From Colletotrichum lupini (lineage: Eukaryota; Ascomycota; Sordariomycetes; Glomerellales; Glomerellaceae): a stretch of 64,000 nucleotides of DNA. Shown piece after piece: positions 36,417 through 47,995 of this stretch. A model generated the notes under the pieces. It did no database searches. It saw only the letters and a list, made by a program, of their open reading frames with translations, and was not told the DNA's origin. The position numbers were made by a program, and so were the translations under genes. Each line of letters opens with the position of its first letter. Positions within the stretch are counted from its first letter, which is position 1. Where the stretch lies: the NCBI RefSeq assembly GCF_023278565.1, contig NC_064680.1, positions 1,922,001 to 1,986,000 on the forward strand, given 5' to 3'.

Positions 36417-37478
36417 ACTACTATCGTACTTTTTTATAAATAGCGTCGGCGACGTAAAAGGAGTATTACTTAGCTTAATAAATCCCTTTTATAAGTACTC
36501 TAATAAATAAGTTCTTATAGCCTCTAGCTCCGGTACTAACTACTTATATAAAGGGTAATAGGTTAGTTTCTTTTTACTACTATCTAGGAGCTCGATTTTA
36601 TAATTATATAGCTTATGAGGTATAAGTATATCGTTAGTTACTTTACTAAAGACGTTAGTCCAGGGCTATAGGTACTTTAGTAAGTTAGTCGCTATAAGGT
36701 TACGAGTAACCTAGTTATCGTTATATAAGAGGTCCGCCTCTTCTTTTTTATCCTCTATAATACGGTCTAGTTTATAAAGTAATATAGAGCTTATTTTAAC
36801 GTCGTTCTACCTTAGGTTCCTTTTAAATACGGGAGCGCTAATAAAGGTAATATCTATTTATAACGCTACTAAGTATAGTTTTTACTATTTAACCCTCTTT
36901 ATAGGGGTAATAGTAGTACCGTTAAGGGCGCGTTCTATTTTCTTTATATCCTTAGCCTTATCTAACCGCTATATCTAATAGGCTATTATCTTTAATAAGT
37001 ATAATAATATCCTAATCGGCGTGCCCTTTACTCGCTACTACTAGAGCTTTTAGTTATAACGGGTTATATCTATCTTAAATAAGTCCTATTAGTAATTAGC
37101 GTCGATTTAGTATTATATATCGATAACTTCCGGGGTATATAGGTCCTCGATATCCCTAATAATAATAGAGGGCGTCTCTTATAGTAATAGGTCCTTAGGC
37201 TATATTAGCTATTAACGGCGAATATTAAGGTTTACTTTATAGTATTCGAATTACTTCTACCCTAGGATTAAGTCGTAGCGGCCCGTATTAAACTAAAAGA
37301 GGGGTACTTTTAAAAAGACCTATTAATTAATATATAAGTTAGCGGTCTATATTACGCTAGTATTATCTAATCGCTCTCTATTAAACTTAGTAATAGGGAT
37401 TAGGTATAGTAATTTATAAAATAGGGCCGCGCAGAACTATTATAATAAAGGGGTTACGTAGTTATTTATAAATCCGTA

Positions 37479-37499
37479 CTTATTAGCTCCCGTATTAAA
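37479..37499 (-). pseudogene. Aspartic protease active-site remnant
   Basis: Minus-strand reading gives LFNTGANKYGF. The catalytic DTGA of retroelement proteases has become NTGA through RIP-type change. Confidence 0.6.
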
Positions 37500-37740
37500 T
37501 AAGGCTCTTAAGCGAATTTTATATTTATTAAATATTAATATAAGCTTTATTTTAAGGGGCTAACCCTTTATAAGATCTTATAGGTTTACTAAATTAATTA
37601 CTAATCTTCTATCCTTTCTATACGTATCCCCTAGCTAGGAGTTTACTTTTACTAGGGGGTCTAGTTTTCTAAACCCGACTCTATTTTAATAGGGCCCGTA
37701 GTAGCGTTAATAGCGGCTATAGTAGTCTTTAGCTTCTTAG

Positions 37741-37790
37741 GGCAGTCCTTAGAAATATATTTAGTATTATTATAAACGAAATAAGCGCTA
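37741..37790 (-). pseudogene. Gag CCHC zinc-knuckle remnant
   Basis: Minus-strand reading YFVYNNTKYISKDCP keeps the C-x2-C-x4-H-x4-C spacing, with the first two Cys changed to Tyr and the His to Tyr. It lies upstream of the protease as expected. Confidence 0.6.
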
Positions 37791-39361
37791 CTATCCTTAA
37801 GTTTTTAATATAGGGCTTTAGGGATCGTCTTGCGGGTAGAGGTACGACCTCGGTCCTATTTAGTACCTCTAGTACTTTTATTATTTCCGCTACTTTTATT
37901 ATTTTTATTACTTCTACTTAAGGTTTAGTAAGTTTAATTAAAAACCTTAACCGCGCGGTCCTTTATAAAAAGGGGCTATATTGCGTTAGCTAGCTAAGTA
38001 ACGTACTTAGTATATTTTTAAAAAATAGCCGTATTATTTAGGTACTTCGATATAGCCTAGTTACGAAAATATATAAGTAGCTTATTATAAAAACGGCGCT
38101 TTTATTAGGACTCTAAAAGCTTATTAATATGCGCAAGCTTAGCAAATATAAAGCGCTTTTAGTAAACGTTTTTAAGTATAATTATAAGTACGTCTAGCTT
38201 GCGGCTAGCGTTATTTATAATAGTTAGGCTAGTATAAGCCGACTTAAGCTCGTAGAGTAACTACTTAGCTATAGTTATCTTATTAAAAGTTAGTAATAAG
38301 TATATAAACTCCGTAGTACTACCTCTAATCTTATTAATAATATACTCTAAATAGTACCTATTCGTACTATAATTAGCGTTCTTTAAGCGCTTTATAATAT
38401 ACTAGAGCTAGTAGTCGAACTTAAGGCTAGTATTATTATTTATAAAAGTAAGTACGTTAGGTATTTTTTTAAGAGCTATAAGTAATAGGATAGGACGAGG
38501 CTAGAGTAATCTCGCGGCTACCTTATGTTTTTAAGTATATTAATTATTACTTTAGCGCGCTAAGGGTAGCGGTATTTTAAATAGAGCTAGCCTAGGAGCC
38601 GTTCTCTAATTACTCTAGCCTTTTAGCTATAGCCGTATTACTAATATAAGCTCCGATAAGGGCTTCTTTTATAATACGGAGCTCTATAATAATAATATAT
38701 ATAAGGTCGAGGTTTTTACGGGTTATTATATATAGGCGCTTAGTATTATTACTTAGCTAGCCGATAGCGGATACTAAGACCTACTCTAATTAGTACTAGG
38801 TAATGCGCATTTTTAGCTACTATTCGATCTATTTAAGTAAGGTCTTTCTATCGTTTTTAAAGTATAGCTCTTAAATAAGGTCGAGGTTAATATATTACTT
38901 AGTATTTTTTTTAAAGAGGATATCGTTACGGATATAAATAAGTAAGGTAAGCTAGTTAACTACGTCGCTAAGGTATATTAAATAATCGGCCTAGGTAATA
39001 AAAGGTAAAAAGCGCTTTATTAATTAGTTAAATAGCGCGACTTCTAGGTCGATAACTAAGAGCTTAGCGCCTTTATTAGGGCCTACGACGCTTTATTAAG
39101 ACTCGTAGAGGCGGCGGCTTTATTAAAAGCTATTAGTACGAAAAGAGACCTAGCCTCCCTAGCTATATTTTTTAACTATTACGTTTAGTAGAGAGGGTAT
39201 ATATTTAGGGGGTATCGATTACGCTACTTATACGTAATTAATTTAACTAACTATTGCTCGGCTCTTTTATGCGCTTTCTTAGTAAGGGTAGCTAGTAATT
39301 AATTAATTAAGATATTATTATTCTATCTCTAGAGAATAGTTAATTAAGTAACGTTAAGTAG

Positions 39362-39584
39362 TGTTATAAAAGGGAACTCGAGGTAGGTCAGAACGCTACT
39401 ATATTAACCTAATTAACTAAAGACTTAATATAAAGAGGGAAAAAATAGAATAGTGGGCAGAAGCTAGTAGGCTAGCCCTTTGGGCCCAGCGGTCTAGCTC
39501 GTTACGTAACTACTAAGAGCTTAGCCTCGCAGCCTAAGGCTGAGCTATAGGGCCCACAGGGCCCTGGTGCCCACTGCCGTAATA
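39362..39584 (-). repeat. LTR (5' LTR of the minus-strand element)
   Basis: 223 bp, same length as the copy at 33261-33483 and differing almost only by transitions of the RIP type, with no length change between the two. Confidence 0.9.
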
Positions 39585-40269
39585 ATTATATAAAATCGTT
39601 AAAAATATAACTACTATACTTATTAATTATAAATAAACGCTTAGATCGGAGTCTCTAGGCCTCTACTTTTATTTATAGGATAAATATCTTAACTAGCTAT
39701 TCTAGCTTAATTATATTTAAAATCTACTTATTTATAAAAAACGTAAAGCTGTACGAGGTATAATTTAATATCTTTATAAAAAACTATTATTATTATATAA
39801 TTTACCCCTTAAAAATAACTAATAGTAAGAAGTACTAGCTATTTATAAAAATATACTTAAATATAGAGGTTTAAGTACGGTCCCTTAGTATCTAGACGTA
39901 AATAGATCTTTTCCTAAATTTATTTAATACTAAATAGTCCTTATTACTCCCTTTTATTAAACCCGTCTCGTTTATATTTTAATAAAGGGATATTAAGATT
40001 TTATAAATATTTAAGAGTATTAAGATCTTTTAAAAAGCTTATATAACGTTAATAATAATAAACTTAATACGCTTAGAATTTATATAACGGGCCCGTAATA
40101 TTAAGAGCATAGGATTCCTATATAGGAATCTATTTATTTACTTCTTTTTAAGTAGGTACTAGTTACTACTTTATTAAAAAATATACGTTATAAACTTTCT
40201 AACTTAAGTATAAGTTAGAGCAAACTTTAACTAGCCCTATAAAATTACTTAGTAAGTAAGGGATTACTC

Positions 40270-40446
40270 TTAGTATTTACTAAGCTTTTAATAATCCTCT
40301 TTTAATTTTTTAATTATTATAGTACCTTATAGCCGGCTCGAGAAGGTAGTATAAAGGATTTTTTAGTTAGTAATAACCTTCTAAATTAACTTATTAAAGC
40401 CGACGTTATATTACGCGTTTTTAACGTATTCTTCTATATAATTAGG
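40270..40446 (-). pseudogene. N-terminal psq-type HTH of a Fot1/pogo transposase, RIP-broken
   Basis: In the right arm of the DNA transposon the minus strand reads PNYIEEYVKNA, YNVGFNKLI, ILYTTFSSRL and KKLKED with stops at former Gln codons. The order (helix, G-x-S-like turn, VPxSTLxxRL helix) fits the psq/pogo DNA-binding domain. Confidence 0.6.
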
Positions 40447-40544
40447 TATAATAAATCTATTCGTAATTTTAGTATAATTTTCGTAATTTTTTTCGATGAT
40501 TTATTACTTACGTGTTATAGTAGTGGTAGTATTAAAGGAGGGAA

Positions 40545-40604
40545 AAAATCGTCTAAATAGGGTGATCTGTGGTGGGGGGTGATCCGTCGTGTGGGGTGGG
40601 GTCT
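40545..40604. repeat. Right terminal inverted repeat
   Basis: Inverted partner of 32383-32442, ending ...GGGGTGGGGTCT and followed by TA. It lies immediately outside the AT-rich block. Confidence 0.9.
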
Positions 40605-40606
40605 TA

Positions 40607-43600
40607 CCTTATGCATTTGTTTCGGCGCCATCAACGAGGACCTGTACGTTCTGTACCAGTGAGTACGATACTGGCGCTGGTATACAGCAATTCTCCCATC
40701 GGAACATTACTCAGTCCAAGATCGCGTCCGAGAAAGTCGGCCTGCCATCACCACGTATTGTCCCATCTACCAACTATTTGACCTCGAACGACTTTTGCAG
40801 AAAGCAGGGACCCTCTCCCGGCTTGTGAGCGAAGTATGATGCAGACGTCAGACAACTGCGACAAACTGCGATGGCCCAGTACTCGTGTTCAAACAGCACG
40901 GACTACTGGGCTTCGGCCGGACAATGCCATACCTGAGCATAATTCGCTGTGTGCAGCACAATCTAGCACAGAACGACGGCAACATCGACGATTGCTGGTT
41001 ACACAGAATACAGAGTAAGATCTCGCCAATCACCCTGCCCCCGACGTTCGTGCCCCTGGTAGCTCATCCATAGATCCCTTAAACACGCGGAATACCGATT
41101 CCAAAGACTGCCTGACTGTATCTACTAGATATCGGATCGTTTGCGAGAAGTTGGGGCACTGCAGGAAATCATCAACATCACAAGGCTGTTTACACCAAAT
41201 CGACAGCCACCACAAGCAAAGTCAACCACACTATTATTACTGTGGAGCTATCCGTAGAGTCTTCTCCGTGTGACTCGGCGCCTGCTTTCGAAAACCGACC
41301 ACAAAGCCCAAGGGCCATCGCAGACAACAACCCCACCTCTAAAAGCATGGGGCACCGTCAAAGTTCGGACGTTGATGGAGAACGTAAGGGAGCATCCTGA
41401 AAACAGCATAAACGTCTAATTTCTGCCTCTGTCCAGTGCTTCATCATTGGATACCGACATTGCCTCAAGCAACGCTTTAATCTATCTGCAGGTAATGCGT
41501 TTGAAGCTTTGAGTGTCAAAATCACCCTGAGCACTGATGCCGTGACCATCCATGTCCTGTAACGAGAAAACAGAAACATGCCGAGGCCGTTGGCCACTAA
41601 CGGGCTCTTGTTGCTGAAAACATGGGTCAGCGTCTTCTTCATACAAACTCAACCGCGCCGGAAAAGAGCAGGAAACCCGCTACCGGCGGCAGAGAAACGG
41701 TAGCAAGTTACACAGGGGATCAGTGAATGAGCACGCATATCAATCGAATCCGACTACGCACAGGAAAGCCTCGAATTGGGCCACTGGTGGTCAATGAGAG
41801 CCATATGTGTTTCCCCCGAAACAAGGACAGGATCAGACGCTGCCCAAGCAATCCATCCCGGCAACGGCTACGAAAGCAACATTTCTGTCGATTTTTTGCC
41901 AGGAACTGCCTGACCGTCGACAATACAACACCATGACAGCCAAGTTCAATATAAAAATGCAACGAGGCGTCAGCTTACTAGATGACATAAGATACCTATG
42001 ACCGCGCAAAAGCAGCTGCCGTCCGTCTTTACCTTCAGCGGCACTTGTGTATTCTCTTACCCATCTGTCCGATCTGAGTGTCTGACACCTGGCGGATCAT
42101 CTCAGCTCACATGTGGAGAGCAAGCTCCAAACCCTGCAACGAAGCTCGGATGCCCAGGCCTACCAGCCAGTACATTTGCATCAACCTCACAGTCCACAGT
42201 TGCTATATCACTGCCAACTATCACAGGCGGACTGCTGATATCGGGGGCCATCATCCTACTAGTGGCGAAGACCTCATGGGTCGACCTGCTTCATAGTATT
42301 TTCTCATCACCTTGTACCCCAGTGCTTCCAACCTGCTGGGCCCGATGCCGCGCCTGAGCTTCTTCCTCCTCTCCTTCTTCAAGTGTGGGCCAGCCTTCTA
42401 GCTGCATCCCATTCTAAGGGCCGGACTGGCCCGGTGTACGGATACTCATCGAGACGTTGCCGAGTCGAGATGGCGGATGGTGATTAAGCCGAATGGGTGT
42501 AGGTACACACGCGATACATGCATCGTTCCCCGCCCCGTTGCCCAACTTGGGCCTTAGATGCCGTAGCCAAGTCGATAGACCCGTGCGTTGCAGGCCGATT
42601 CCAGCCCTCGATCCCTCTTCCTTTTCGTCGACGAGTTAGAGGAAACTCCCGGAACAATGGCTACAATCGATGTGGCGAAGCTGAAGGAGAGTACTACAGG
42701 CATGCTAAGCGACGCAAATATTTGATCCCTCATAGAGTGAGTCCCATTCCAGCTGTTCGGGAGTTTGGAGTCCAGCCAGCCGGAGCAAGAAAAAAAGTGT
42801 GAGACATGCTACACGCATGGGTAGCACAAAACCACCAAAAACGGTTACTCCATCCGAAGATGATGAGAAGCCTACCGGGCCTATCTACCTACAGGACGGC
42901 TACACACAGGAACCGCTCAGGACATCGACCAACATTGTTAGATATGGTGTGTGCTGGAAGGCTGACAGACACCAATGCAGCCGAGAAACCTTCCAGCCGG
43001 TCCAGCCAGACAGATGGGTTTCTATGGTTCGGACAAAGTAGGACCGGGTGCTGTCCTGTGCGTCGCAAACCCAAGTATCCGTGACTACAGAGGTGTTTTG
43101 TGAGGTGGGGAGGAGGAGGAGGAGAGGCGGATGATGGACCAGCCAGCACTCCGGCCTGCTTCCGTAGCTGCTCCGTTGATCAGGGCCACTCACCCGAGAA
43201 ACGACAAGAAAGAGATGCTCAGCTCTACGCCTCAAACAGGATACCTGGGGCTCTTGACGAAGACCTGTGGAACCTACATTCCTTCCGATACGAGAGGAAC
43301 TCGCCTTTTGCCGACAAGCAATGCGGACTGCAAAGAAGACGATTGCCATGTCGTCACGGAGAAGGGTTGATGCTTTTCGCTCGAGATACCCTTTTGACCA
43401 GGGCCCTGATCGTCCAGCAGATTGTCCCCTGCCACCAGGACCCTGAATAGGATGGTGGTGGTCTGGCTGACACCCTGGGTCTCGCCTCTCGTCTATAGTG
43501 CCTACTTGTATGGTCGTTGCGTTCCCGCCAACCATGTCGTCGCGCCACGTCCGAAACCAGTTACCGGTTGCCGGAAATCTATCACCCAGCCCCCCAAAGA

Positions 43601-45360
43601 ATCTGCAACGACACCAAAAGGTTTGGGCGAAAAGATGAATTGCTCAAGTTTCTGCCGATGGCTTCATTCACATTGGTCTTTACCCCGCTTCTTCATCAAA
43701 GCACTCAATTCCTTCAATGGCTTTCGGCTCATGTGCATCATGTATAGGCAACGCCAGGGCCATTCGAACGTGCGTATGGCAGGGGGAGGGAGCAGCGCGG
43801 TGAATCGCAGTACGATTCTCTTTTTCCTATCCCTCCCCCCACCATGGCAACTGCTCTCGGATCACATTGCCCACGCACTGGCGGTTCGCGCTTTGCATAT
43901 CGGGAGAGCATGGTGCGGGCGCCCATATATCAGAAAGTTTCCGGAAGGTGATATGATCTGTCAAGGAAGCACCCCAGCAGACTTTGTTATGTTGATTCAT
44001 TTCGTTGCGGGAGAGCTTAACGGCATCGTCTATCTGTGTGGGATATTTGCCAAGTGGGAGCTGAGTCGTGTGTTGTCCCAGCGTGCTTCGTCTTCTGGTC
44101 CCATTACCCCTTGGTTCAAATGTTTGCGGATTCAGCTCACCTCTGAATAGGTACAGATAGATTCGCAGCAGCGACCCCCATGGTCCTCTTACACGAAAGG
44201 GGACGGAAACGCACCTTTGCAGATCATTCTTTCCAGAAAAACGTGGTCTGTCGCTCTCTGTCTTTCTCTCCCCACTGCACGCGTTCAACGAAACCCCGTT
44301 GCATTTCGTCTGCCCATCCCGCAGCCCGCTCATCAATGTCGATCCGGCAGCAGCCAGCCACCGGCCGCCGAGAAATAAAGCGGGCTATCGCCCTCCGCTC
44401 TTGCCCCTCCCTTGCCCTCACCTGCGAGTCCCTCTTCTTCTTCTTCTTCTTCCCCTCCAAGCGCAAGACTGCGCAGTAGTGTAGTATACGTACGGAGTAT
44501 CCATCCGTAGAACAACAAGTCGTTAGTTAGGTCGACGTTAGCGTGTGATCTTCTGGGCTCTAGCGCATGTCTGTGTCTTGGCTCGGCGCGGGTGCCGCAG
44601 AGCGGAGGGGACTCCTTGGGAGGAGGGACGGGACTCTGTAGGTACCTACCACAGTACCTACACACCTTGGCATCTTGGGGTGGTGGAGGAGGAGGGCCAG
44701 CCGCTTCTGGTGTCAGGTGAGAGGGCCCGCTTCCTTGGGTTACGCCTGTTGATGGTTAGATACGTACGGATACTAATTCTTTTGCTGGTTACCTATCCAT
44801 AAAAGGTACGCAAGGTTGGAGGAAGGTACCAGCCAGGAACATGGACATGAACAGAAACCCCAACCTGCTATTGCTGGGTGCCTGGCAGCGCCTCGCGAGG
44901 GAAGTGCCACTTTGAGTGTTACCCCAAGTTCCCAACTCACCCGTTGTGGAGAACTGACGGAACGAAAAAGTGCCCATGGGGCCGGGGGCTGCACTGCACG
45001 TATTGTTGAAGTTCGGAAGAACGAATGACAGACACCGCCTCATTGAGAATGACTCCCGTACGAGCTGCGATTTTCCGAATTGGTCTTCCTGGAAGAAAAA
45101 AATGGTTCGGTTGGAAATTGGTGTCTTATTGCGGTTGGTGATAATTCAATATCGATTCAAGTCTTAACTCTGCCCAGAGACTGGTTCGTATGGCATGTAG
45201 ACTTCTCGCTCGGACAACACGAGTGAGTGGATGAAAGGTGGGCACGGGAAGCCGACGTCGATCCCATCCCATAACAAAAACCCCCTTACTGACATTCTGT
45301 AACAAGAGAGCGAGAGAGAGTGAGAGCAACTTCAGCAAAGTGGTTTCCCCTTTCCCCGTG

Positions 45361-45406
<46 letters not shown>

Positions 45407-47247
45407 TCGGCCGAGGAAGGGAAAAGGTCACCCACCCGGTATGCTGGGTCATACTGTTACAAGAAAAACAACCCTTTTTCAATGGAGAAAGTCTCTTTTT
45501 TTTTATTTTGGTTGCGTCGATCCGTACTTAATTTATTCCACGGCAACGACGTCGAGGCTAAGGAAAACTTGAGACGAAAATGAGCATGGGCCCCGGTTTC
45601 GTTTTATGTCCCGAGACGGAGACATTTAGGTTGAACAAGATTGACATGCGCCGTGGTTCCCAGCCCAGTAGCAATTCCTTTGTTTTTGTCAAATTGATTC
45701 CTAGAATGGAGAGGAGGCAGAAGCCTGGGCCTGAGCCGTTTGATTATGTCGTGAGGTGTTGCTTCCTTACTATTGTGGTACACCCTAGATTCCGGTCTCG
45801 ACTTTGGCTCTCAGAGACTTGAAGGCAAAGTGGCAAGACGGATGAGGATGAGATGGCCACTCTAAACGGATTGAACATACCAATATCCCATGAATCATCC
45901 CCACAAGATGTCGTCCTGTCGGCTTCAGATCCGGAGAGAGTTGAGGAGAGAAGGGTGGGGGAGACAGACAGCCGTCGGACGGATGAGAAATCCCCCATGG
46001 ACAACGGCCTTGGAGGTGCTGATTCGCCAGAGAAAGGGGTCGTCTGAAACGAGGCTCTCGACCGCGGTTCCCTTCCTTTGCCTCTTGATCGAGAGAGAGT
46101 CTGGACCCGCGATGCTGCTCGGGTCTGACGTGCCGAAGGGAGGTAGTTAAACGGATGGTCATCTCTCCTGATGATATCTCGATGGGTACACACTTGCGGA
46201 CGTGCATCGTAATGTGGTGGACGGATGCTCTGGACATTTATCAAAGAAGGTACAGTTATTTGTAGTGGCGATTATTCTAAGGCAATTATTTCCGGAGTTA
46301 TTGTAACCTCTGTTCGATATTGAATTGGCTAACAATTTGAATATTGTGAGAGTAGAGAAGTACACGCGCGTCTATCTTTTGAATAGAGGCCCATATAGAT
46401 GGAAGATTACACCTCTGTACTTCTCTCATTATACCATTCTCGAAGAGGGTCGTGGGCATGTTCTAGACATTCACATCTCAATGCGTTACGTCCAGTCAAG
46501 GTCCGGGAAGAGCATTATATTGGGTAACATTTGAGAGAACTGACGATTTCTCTTCCTATTGCTAAATTCAGCACATGATCACTGTCACCTTGCTTACCGT
46601 AGCCTTGGGATCAATTTTGTGAGCACGGCGCATGCCATCTTGTGTTCCGTCAATCAGTATTTCATCATACTATCCATCGCAAGGTACGGCAGAGGTCAAA
46701 TTGAAGCACCTGTAGTGAATCGAGACTCTGTCCTTAAAAAGAGCCTTGCGCCCTGGGAATACGCCGATCGTAAACAGCCTCCCAGGAACCACGAAGTTCT
46801 CTATAAGCGTACACTCCGCATTTCAACAGGGCTTCGGGAGGCGCCAAATGCCTGGCTGGCGCAAGGAAGCCTACAAAGCCCTACTAACAGCAATTGTTAC
46901 GAGCCATGACGTTTGAAGCATATTTGATTGACGAATGGGCTCCAGCGCCGCCTAGCAGAAGATCACGGTAAAAATCTACTCGCCCAACGCTGCATTTTGA
47001 ACCCCTCGTTTTGGTTGACAGTCATCTCTCCCCCTCCAAGAAAGAAGCAGTTCCCGCACACGCCTTTTTCCACAAGTTCATATTCCCATTATCCCATATG
47101 AGGCTGGTCTAGTCGCGGGCCCTCTCCCTATTTGAAGGTATGTCCTGTACATCGTATCTGCGACGCGTCGTCCCTGGGCGGGGTCCCAAGTCTTTGGACA
47201 GTAATTTGTCGGTTAATTTTCGTTCTTCGGCTTGGTCGTTCGGCCGC
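40607..47247. other. 6.6-kb gene-free region right of the nested transposon
   Basis: GC content returns to normal right after the TIR. No gene is supported. The longest frame (about 43452-44150, plus, 233 codons from its first ATG) is overlapped by an open frame on the other strand and matches nothing I know. Small frames at 42658 (good start context, 22 codons) and 42817 may be chance or gene relics. A TG microsatellite lies at 45364-45405. An inverted pair of AGAGAAGTAC lies near 46353 and 46418. Confidence 0.45.
45364..45405. repeat. Dinucleotide microsatellite (TG)n, about 20 units
   Basis: An uninterrupted GT/TG tract of about 42 bp. A much shorter CA tract is at 8969-8983. Confidence 0.9.
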
Positions 47248-47995
47248 CTATTGGGTCTTGAAGAGAAGGATCGCGCAGTGGCCGAGGTAGAAGTAGATGA
47301 AATGCTTAGTTTCTGTATACCGGGTTAGATATGATTAGGGTATGTCCAGTTCGATGCCCCGCATTCTCCTCCTGTCTTGGCTGGAAGTCGGACGTTGGGC
47401 TGTTGGTAGACGTACCGTGGGTCACGAAGCTGCCAAAGTTGCGGCCAACAATGCAGTGCCATGTAGGTCCCTTGCGCTCATCGAACTGAAATCGCCGCGA
47501 GTATTAGCAACTGTATGCAGTCAGGCGATAAAAGGAATTACGGTAGGCTCACGGTTCGCTTGATGTGCTGGGCAATGTCCTGGAGATCATGTTTGTCAGT
47601 AAACGATGTCGTACGCTATGTTCTCAGTGAATTGGGGACGCGTACCTTCTCAATAGTGAACTTGGCCATGGCTTCCTGAGCTATGGAGGGGTCGTCAGAA
47701 CACAGCGGGGTCCTACGGAGGGGCTTTCCGAGGAATGACGTTACATACCGACTTCAATAGATTCCTGCTGCATGTCCTCGGTCTATACACTGTCAGTATC
47801 GTGGGTCGCAGTTGGGCGGTCCGTCGGCGCTCCTCACCATGTCGGCGCTCTTGACCTGAGCTGTTTTTCGGTTGCGTCAGCCTCGTCTTCAACCTTATCC
47901 TCGTCCAGTTCCTGCACAGATGACCCAGTCTATTGTCGCAACGTACCTTCCAGCTTCTCGCGCGGAGCGGGCGAAGTGCTCTTAGCGTCGGCCAT
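47248..47995 (-). CDS. nudG: Dynein light chain LC8-type
   Basis: Seven tiny exons: 47947-47995, 47838-47860, 47749-47782, 47646-47680, 47553-47579, 47416-47485 and 47248-47312, together 303 nt for 100 aa. Because exons are 23-70 nt, no exon alone makes a visible frame. All introns have GT...AG ends and all junction phases agree. The protein carries the LC8 signature: [68 protein letters not shown]. The length is near the 85-95 aa usual, with an N-terminal extension ([16 protein letters not shown]). LC8 is a homodimeric hub that binds dynein intermediate chain and many other partners; Aspergillus nidulans NudG is the nuclear-migration orthologue. It is head-to-head with mrd1. Confidence 0.95.

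Larger units (their letters stand above)
33261..39584 (-). mobile_element. Ty3/gypsy chromovirus (LTR retrotransposon), heavily RIP-mutated, nested insertion
   Basis: 6324 bp with two 223-bp LTRs. In minus orientation the order is 5' LTR, degraded gag with a CCHC knuckle (near 37741-37790), protease with a DTG-type triad now NTGAN (near 37479-37499), reverse transcriptase (36162-36416, with the YxDD box now YINN near 36091-36110), integrase zinc-binding region (near 34740-34870), chromodomain (near 33670-33850), polypurine tract (33487-33498), 3' LTR. Every domain is broken by stops from C-to-T/G-to-A transitions, and TpA is in great excess. No convincing target-site duplication: the five flanking bases are TATTA and ATTAT. 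The primer-binding site could not be matched to a tRNA. Confidence 0.88.
32383..40604 (-). mobile_element. Fot1/pogo-like DNA transposon, RIP-inactivated, interrupted by an LTR retroelement
   Basis: The element is bounded by 60-bp terminal inverted repeats (32383-32442 and 40545-40604) with three mismatches, and each end is flanked by TA (32381-32382, 40605-40606), the Tc1/mariner-pogo target duplication. Removing the inserted LTR element (33261-39584, 6324 bp) leaves 1898 bp, close to the ~1.9 kb of Fot1. Next to the right end, the minus strand reads a degraded psq-type HTH (YIEEYVKNA ... YTTFSSRL, stops between), the N-terminal DNA-binding domain of pogo-class transposases. The transposase is destroyed by many stops from C-to-T and G-to-A change. 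The DDE part should lie in the left arm, but I could not read it with confidence. Confidence 0.8.

Noticed and set aside
42658..43041. Short frames with a good ATG context at 42658 and a Pro/Thr-rich frame at 42817
   Set aside because: No splice arrangement joined them into a coherent protein and neither resembles a known family.
45238..45583. Cys-Val repeat peptides encoded across the TG microsatellite
   Set aside because: Translation of a dinucleotide repeat; no evidence of a gene.
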